From: Lasiosphaeria ovina
Taxonomy: Eukaryota > Ascomycota > Sordariomycetes > Sordariales > Lasiosphaeriaceae
Direction of reading: 5' to 3'
NCBI GenBank assembly: GCA_033439765.1
Contig: JAULSN010000006.1
Location: forward strand, 1,302,001-1,366,000
DNA: 64,000 nt
Under the pieces are notes generated by a model. It saw only the letters and a program-made list of their open reading frames with translations, ran no database searches and was not told the origin of the DNA. Position numbers and translations under genes: made by a program. Shown piece after piece: positions 58,022 through 64,000 of this stretch (position 1 is its first letter; every line of letters begins with the position of its first letter).

Positions 58022-59559
58022 CTAATCTGACACATGCACACCTATACCCTCATCGCTGCAGTTGCCCTGAATCTGTTGAGGGATACGCTTTCTAATCTCT
58101 TTGGTGATATTAGTCAGCCCGTCTAGTCGCTCCTTGCGGCTGCTCGAGAGAAACAAGGACGCAACAGGCCACGCGTGAATGCCGCCACTCGCACGTTTGG
58201 ATCCGATAACGACACCTGATTCTCTCAGGAATCGGATCAGCTCGTCTATCTCAGGCGCAAAGACTTCCTCCTCCCCATAAGTGATGAAAACACCTCCTGA
58301 CGGACTTGACCGCTTCCACCAGGTTTTATCCTTGCAGCAGCCTGGCGATGCAGCAGCCTCGTTTATCGAGACACTGCCGCCTGCGAACTGCCGGCCGTAG
58401 CGATGAAGCTGCTGCACGTCGAGAAAATCGCTCTTCGTGTTTCTGTGCCGGGGCGAAACAAGCGTCACCCAGGGCGAGATGAGTAGAGCTAGCGCCGGCT
58501 TCACGAGGCGGCCATCGTGATGGGCCTTGGTGCCATTCAGCTCCTCCTTTGAGCCTATTTGAAGCAAAAGACTCAGGATAAGCAACGCACCAGCCGAGTC
58601 TCCGCTGACGCACACAATCGAGGGATCTTTTGCCTTGCTCAACACATGTCGATAGCCTCGGATAGTCTCGTGGAGTTGGGTGGGGAACGACGCCTCCGGA
58701 ACAAGCGTGTACTCTAGCGCAAATATGGCGGGGTTCTTATACCCGGATAACGTCAGGACCGACAGCCATGTCAACAGAAATTCGAGGTAGAAGTAGGTTG
58801 AGCCCATCGAGAAGCCACCCCCTAGACTCCGGCAACCGTGTAAGCGGGAGCAAGTGAGCATCCAGGTACGTAGAGCAGATAAAACATCTTACCATGAACA
58901 TAGTAGAGAACAAAGTCAGGACTCTCTTCGGGATTTCTAATGAGCCAGATGCCCCTGATTGAGTCCTGACGGAGGAGGGAAAACATATCAGCAACGACAC
59001 TGGCGCCAAACTCTGGACCCTCTGGAGGGCAGACTCACGCCTTCGTGCTCACTCCAAGAGATGGGGGACCGCAGGTAGCCATGCCGGAGCATGCGGAAGC
59101 GGAGAAACGGGCGCGCCACCTGCTTGGAGAAGAAAACACGCCCGACCTTTGGTGGGATGTTGGCAAACGCGTACCGCACGCAGCGTATGACGAAGTCTTC
59201 AAAGGGGGATGCCCTCTGCACAAACGGCGGCCGGTGTTTGCGCCGTACAAGATACCGGTCCCGGATGAACGCCGTGGGAAGTTTCACAACTTTTTGGCTC
59301 GCAGAACCCCCTCAAGTTAGCAAGCGGCACAGAAAGAGAGATTGGGGGGGCAGGCTGTCTGTCTCATCTCCTCGTGTTTTCCAACGCAGACGAGTAGCTA
59401 AAAGCGAGCCACGGGCTGCGACTCACCCAGGAACGGCAGTGCCCGTAAGACGCATGCGAGCGTTTCGAACAGGCCCACGCGCCAAATGAGCTGCGGTGCG
59501 AGCAGGATGCAGAAGACAATGCAGTCTAGGTATGACACAGGCCCAAGTATCATGACCAT
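58022..59559 (-). CDS. Alpha/beta hydrolase, HSL-type esterase/lipase with N-terminal membrane segment
   Basis: Minus-strand exons 59559-59427, 59310-59039, 58965-58893 and 58821-58022 give 425 aa. The oxyanion-hole motif HGGGFSMGS is split by the intron at 58892-58822. The nucleophile elbow is GDSAG, the acid region EEEVFAPEID and the catalytic His GGIHAWP, so the Ser-Asp/Glu-His triad of the Abhydrolase_3 family is complete. An N-terminal hydrophobic stretch (VSYLDCIVFCILLAPQLIWR) suggests membrane anchoring, perhaps in the ER. The substrate cannot be told; related fungal proteins are annotated as lipases, esterases or acetyl-hydrolases. Two ATGs (59559 and 59553) are in frame; the first was used. 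Confidence 0.85.
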
Positions 59560-60520
59560 GTCGAGCTGTTGCAGCCTACCTCACATGGGTAGGTATCCAA
59601 GGCAAGTAAGGTAGTGACGACTGCCTTTGAATTGCTGCTGCTGCTCCACCTGTTGCCGGACGGTAGTGCTTTTTGCCAACAGCGCGAGGAGTAAAAAACA
59701 CGAGCCCCGTAATCCTGCCAGCGCCGCATCTGACGTGCCGCCCTCTTCAAGAACCCGATTTGATGAGCAGTCAGCACCCGGCCCGGACATTTGGTAAAGC
59801 CAAGTCAGCTAGGCCATAGCACGCGCGGCGTCTTTGGCGCGGCGCGGTGGCTGTTGCACGGCGTGGTGTGGCGTGGCGTGGTCTGGTGTGTGTGTGGTGT
59901 GTGTGTGGGTGTGTGGTGTTGGTGACGTCCGCTGCTGTTGGGGAAACGAAAAAGCGATGCCCCATTTACCGGCAAAGAGTCAGTCATGAACCCCCCATCT
60001 TCATCGCGAGAGCGGTCGCCGGAGTAAGCAGCCGAAGAACGAACCGTGACGAGGGTTGTTCTTGGCTCTGGAGCAGACAGACTAGCCAGATCTGTACATT
60101 GCATACATATACGATGATCCATGCCAGGTACCACTGGATACAGAACGTGACTGCCGGGTTCTTACCTACCTCAGGATACCGACCCTTCCCTTCCATCTTC
60201 AAAACAAACATGAACTCGTAACCTACCTACCTCCCTGAGCCGCCGGTTAGAAACAGAATATGCTGTCTTCCCCGCATGCGCATGCCACATACATCATTAG
60301 GTACACATGAAGCATGGGCTTTTCGATGGCCACACTTGTACATACAGGGCGGCCGGGTGCGCTCCGGCTATCATAATCTTGGATGAAGAACGAACCGCGG
60401 GTGAACTGAATAGCCACGGGGACAAGACTGCCACACGAAAGGGCTTAAAGTCTTGGATTACACGGAAAAGGTACCAATACCACTTGTATGCCTGGTAGGT
60501 ATAGGTATCTTTGCTCGCAC
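59560..60520. other. Intergenic region, hydrolase promoter and xylulokinase 3' flank
   Basis: Contains a GT-rich run (59860-59925) and GTAGGTA-type repeats. Short ORFs only. Confidence 0.4.
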
Positions 60521-62423
60521 CTAAGTATTCCTCGCCTCCTTTAATATGCGCTCCTCCATGTGGCCAAACGCGCCCAGCACGTTCCCGTACTGCTCAAAGA
60601 CGCCTGCCCTGTAGCCGTCGTCGACCTTTTGGATGGCGCCCTCCTCCTTCCAGCGCTTGCCAATGAGCTCGTCAAAGGTCTCGCCGCGGGCCCGCTCAAA
60701 CGCCCATACAGCCTTGTACGCGCCGCCCAGGGCGCACGCGTTGCCGCCCACGTCGAGCTTGTACACGCCGTCGACGCCGCCCAGCACGTCGCCGATGACG
60801 CGCGCAATCGCCGGGTTCAGCGAGCCGCCGCCGACGAGATAGATGCGCCGCGGCTGGGCGGGCAGGATGCTGCTGCTGCTGCTGTCTCCAGGGGGTGCCT
60901 CTACTAGTTTCTGGCTGCGCAGACGCATCGACAGCGCCTGCGACTCAATGATGGCGCGCGCGTCCGTCTCGACTGGCCACGGCGCGTCCGCCTCGGCCAG
61001 CGCCGTGCCGTCGGCCGGGTTGCACGAGTACCGCCAGGTGCCTGCACGGATGTTGGGAACAATCTCCGGGAGGTAGAAGTACAAGCCCAGCTTCGCGCGG
61101 TCTGACGCCGACGCGACATCCAACGGCGGCGTCTGCAGGGCGTACTTGTTGAAGTTCTCCCACGGGTCGGAGGATCCCGCGGGGGGTGGAGGGAGCACGT
61201 CGCGCACCTTCTCGCGCGCCAACCCGCCGTTCTTGTAGCACAGCATGAACATGTACTGGCCCGGCGTGGTAGGGTGATTGAAGAAGTGGTAGCTCGGGTC
61301 GGGCTTATAGACGGGCGTGATCATGAGGAAGGTGGTGCTGGTACCGAGGCTGACGATGGCGTCGAGCGGCCGAAGGGGTAGCGCCAAGATAGTCGCAGGG
61401 TTGTCGCCCGTGAAGGGCGCGATGCCGCAGTCCGGGCTGAAGCCGTAGCGAGCCGTGAAGTAGCTGCTGATACAGCCCATGCTGCCGCCGCCGTCTTGCC
61501 GAACCTCGCCGAGCTTGCTGCGCAGCTCTGCCACCCCGCCCTTGCCGGCCGTAAGCTCAAGAAGTGGCTCCGACCAGTTGTTTCCCGGTATGTCCCAGAG
61601 ATTCATACCGCACACATCGCTAATATCCATGGGCGCGACGGTGCCGAGAAAGAGCGATGCGAGGAAAGAGGAGACGAGCGAGATCCGAGATGTCGCGGCG
61701 TACATGTCAGGGATCTTGCGGCCGAGCCGCATTATCTGAGTACCGGTAAACCGCTGTTGAAGGAATCTGCTTGTCAGCCATTTTCCATCGTCATGATCTG
61801 AGCAACGTTCTTTCATGGCAGACTGACATGGTGGGCGGAACTCCCAGTGACCTCGGCTAGCCGCTCTGGCGAGCCGAGCTTGTCGTCGAACTGGTCACAC
61901 TCGGCCTGCGTGCTGTGGTCCTGCCAGTTTGGCGCATAGGGGTGGGAGAAGGCACTCGTCAGCTGATCAACGAGGTCCTTGTCCGGCTGCAAGGCGCCGA
62001 GCAGGGTCTCGGCCTCACGGCTCCAGTAGACGCTCCCATGCTGCTGGCAGGAGCCGCTGATGCCGCGAATACGGCCCAGGGGCGTCTTCTTGGCTTCCAG
62101 ACGTTGCAGCACTAGATCCAGAGCCTCGAGCCACATGGCTACGGGCGCAAAGACCTCCCCTTCGGCCTCATTTAGTTGGACGCCCTTCTTGATGCCATAT
62201 TTGGAGCCGAAGTCCTGGTCAAAGTCGACTTTGGCATCGGAGACAACTTGAAGATCGGACTGAATGACGATGGCTTTTGTGATTCGCAAAAGTCGTGTTA
62301 ACCAACTTGCTTGGTTACCCGCGGTAGCCCATATCCCCTCTTGCCCCACAAGCTGTGCGTTCACGAACCTTTGAGTTGCTGGGTTGAGAGATCAAACCCG
62401 AGGTAGAGGGGGCCATCGGCCAT
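60521..62423 (-). CDS. xks1: D-xylulokinase (FGGY family)
   Basis: Minus-strand exons 62423-62369, 62273-61828 and 61753-60521 give 577 aa. The enzyme phosphorylates D-xylulose to xylulose 5-phosphate, feeding pentose catabolism into the pentose phosphate pathway. The N-terminal phosphate-1 loop is [12 protein letters not shown]; substrate-domain motifs follow ([23 protein letters not shown]). The second ATPase lobe has [20 protein letters not shown] with [10 protein letters not shown], and the FGGY adenosine motif region [20 protein letters not shown] with [17 protein letters not shown]. Exon 1 of 18 codons plus one base is short but carries the conserved loop, which supports the start. The SUN-domain gene is divergent upstream. 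Confidence 0.95.
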
Positions 62424-63372
62424 TGTTGATGATTGTACGGGGTACTGCGGGGCAGAACTGGGGAGGGGCTTATCGGATATCGAGCTGTGAAGATGGAACA
62501 ACAGCAGCAGGACAGCTCGGAGAAGGAGCTGGCAAGTGCAAGATCTCAGAGAGAAGAAGATTGCAGGATAGTTTCGCCATCTTTACGCGGGGCATTTTGA
62601 TCATAAGGAAAGAGGAATTGGCGGCGGGGCAAGTTCCCGTCTCCATCGTCGACGATGACCTCGAATTGGTCTGGTTCAAGTCGAAGCCTTGCCCCCATCT
62701 CCTCAGGCGCCCTCTTCGGCATCGGTAAAACTTCCTGGACAAAGCCCACTTCTTTACCGAAGTTGGCCAACCAAAGATAACTTCGAGCCTGCCCCTCCTT
62801 ACTAATAAATCTTCTTTTGAGAAGAACGGGCAACTATTGGTTAAAAAGCCCTGAAGTTACAAGGTAGTTTTATGAGTACCAATGCCGAAGAGGGCGCCTG
62901 AGGAGATGCGCATTTAGCCTAATGTCAGGCCAGCAGCTTGGCCAATGCCGGCACTGCGTGCTTGGGGCCGATTTCTCCGATGTAGGAAGGGGAATTGCCC
63001 GTTGTACCCTAACCCTGTAATACTAATGTATGTACGATTGTACTGTACACTACAATACTGTGTACTGTATTTCGTATTAACGGCTACACCCCTGCAAGGA
63101 ACGGGTAAGCCAATTGTAGCCGCTGTCAAAGTCCCGGGTCAGATGCCTGTCGCGATTGAGTTTGACACTCGATATTCCCTAAGGTACTCACCAAGTCTAC
63201 TACTCTCCACGGCCTCCCTACGGACTTCTCGTGCCCCGCGATCTATCACACCCAATTGCACGACAGAAAAGCACACGGACAAGCGCCGTTTCCCAGCCGA
63301 TCCACCGTTCTGGAAGGGCGTCATGGACAGGCCACGATTCCGCCCAACTAACTGAGAAGTTGAGAACACACG
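62424..63372. other. Divergent region (xylulokinase / SUN-domain gene) with inverted repeat
   Basis: Holds a perfect 27 bp inverted repeat and a minus-strand ORF (62833-62546) of about 95 codons with no upstream ATG; its first ATG (62722-62720) reads MPKRAPEEMGARLRLEPDQF. The ORF composition is protein-like but unrecognised. Confidence 0.4.
62696..62908. repeat. 27 bp perfect inverted repeat, 159 bp apart
   Basis: Arms 62696-62722 and 62882-62908 are exact reverse complements (left arm begins catctcctcaggcgccctct). Each arm read outward from its inner end begins ATGCCGAAGAGG. Confidence 0.9.
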
Positions 63373-64000
63373 ATGCGCAGTGTAACGGGTCCGAGATTGG
63401 GAGTTGGGGTTACGCTGGCTCTAGCTCTTCTAGGGCTTCAGACAGCTACCGTCCATGGTTCGAGGTCAGCACAGGATGCCGCTCTAAAGGCTGCCGCTGT
63501 CTCGGCGGCTCCAGACGTCTGCGAGTCCAAGACCATCAACTACATCACCCACACGCTGCCGCAGCAATGTTTACGGACGGCGTGGACGAGTCCCACCTCC
63601 TCTAAGACAGATCCAATAAGCGCATCGGCCACTGCAGCCACGACGACGACGACGACGACTATGACGGCGGCGGCGGCGGCGGTCACAACGACGACAACCC
63701 CCGAGATCGCGACCTCGGAAGGCACCCAGCAAGACCAAGCTGGCCAGCAGAAGCAGCCAGGCACTCACGATGAGGCGGCACCTAAACAAGATCAGGGGCA
63801 AGACGACCCCGATGGCCAGGATATTACGGCGAGCTCCTTCATGTCGTTTGAGGAGTGGAAAGAGATGATGTTACGCAAGTCGGGACAGGATCCCGCCGAC
63901 ATCAAGGGCCGTAAGCAGCGCGAGCCCCGTGGCGGCGAGAGAGAGCCCGGCATGGCTCATAGCGACCTGGACAGCCTCGGCGACGACGGAGAAATTGCTC
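63373..64000 (+). CDS. SUN-domain protein, Slp1/SUCO type, N-terminal part (runs off right edge)
   Basis: The frame is open from ATG 63373 to the window end, 209 complete codons. Residues about 8-30 are a signal peptide (GVGVTLALALLGLQTATVHG). A Thr/Ala-rich region with a run of ACG codons (63636-63658) follows, then a Gln/Asp/Lys-rich linker. The segment SFMSFEEWKEMMLRKSGQDP (about residues 155-174) is the conserved block preceding the SUN domain in Slp1-like ER membrane proteins. Yeast Slp1 works with Emp65 to protect soluble ER proteins from degradation. The SUN domain itself would lie beyond the window, so the call rests on the signal peptide and the FEEWKE block. Confidence 0.75.
   Translation, partial: MRSVTGPRLGVGVTLALALLGLQTATVHGSRSAQDAALKAAAVSAAPDVCESKTINYITHTLPQQCLRTAWTSPTSSKTDPISASATAATTTTTTTMTAAAAAVTTTTTPEIATSEGTQQDQAGQQKQPGTHDEAAPKQDQGQDDPDGQDITASSFMSFEEWKEMMLRKSGQDPADIKGRKQREPRGGEREPGMAHSDLDSLGDDGEIA

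Overview
This window is nuclear DNA from a filamentous ascomycete, most likely a sordariomycete. Nearly every gene carries short GT-AG introns (54-250 nt) with CTRAC-type branch sites. Genes are packed 0.3-3 kb apart on both strands, and the non-coding DNA is rich in simple repeats and homopolymer runs. Nothing bacterial, plasmid-like or viral is visible. Gene models below were built by matching reading frames, splice sites and family motifs by eye; splice junctions are phase-consistent but untested.

Layout. 0-4.4 kb: the 5' part of an unrecognised basic protein, a FUN14 mitochondrial membrane protein and an aminopeptidase P. 4.97-6.24 kb: a 1,270 bp insertion bounded by a perfect 43 bp inverted repeat, lying between the divergent aminopeptidase P and importin genes and apparently carrying a small two-exon gene. 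7.0-18.9 kb: importin-beta receptor, NADH-cytochrome b5 reductase, a DUF3605 protein, SND2/TMEM208 and APC/C subunit CDC27. 20.2-28.4 kb: histone H4, TRAPP subunit Trs20, mitochondrial ribosomal protein mL60, cap-binding CBP20 and nucleoporin Nup82. 30.5-38.7 kb: an unrecognised low-complexity protein and phosphatidylinositol 4-kinase Pik1. 40.6-42.9 kb: a decayed stretch with an ankyrin ORF broken by a stop and a flavin monooxygenase pseudogene with at least four lesions. 43.7-46.0 kb: a methionine-permease-type amino acid transporter whose model needs a 3 nt microexon. 49.8-64 kb: an unrecognised 765 aa protein, NC2-alpha/Bur6, an alpha/beta hydrolase, xylulokinase and the start of a SUN-domain (Slp1-like) gene running off the right edge.

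Most genes are single-copy housekeeping functions (nuclear transport, mRNA cap binding, cell cycle, secretory traffic, mitochondrial translation) and do not form a pathway or cluster. The accessory or unusual parts are the inverted-repeat element, the decayed 40.6-43 kb stretch, the microexon, coding-like DNA beyond the CBP20 stop, and a small inverted duplication beside the xylulokinase gene.
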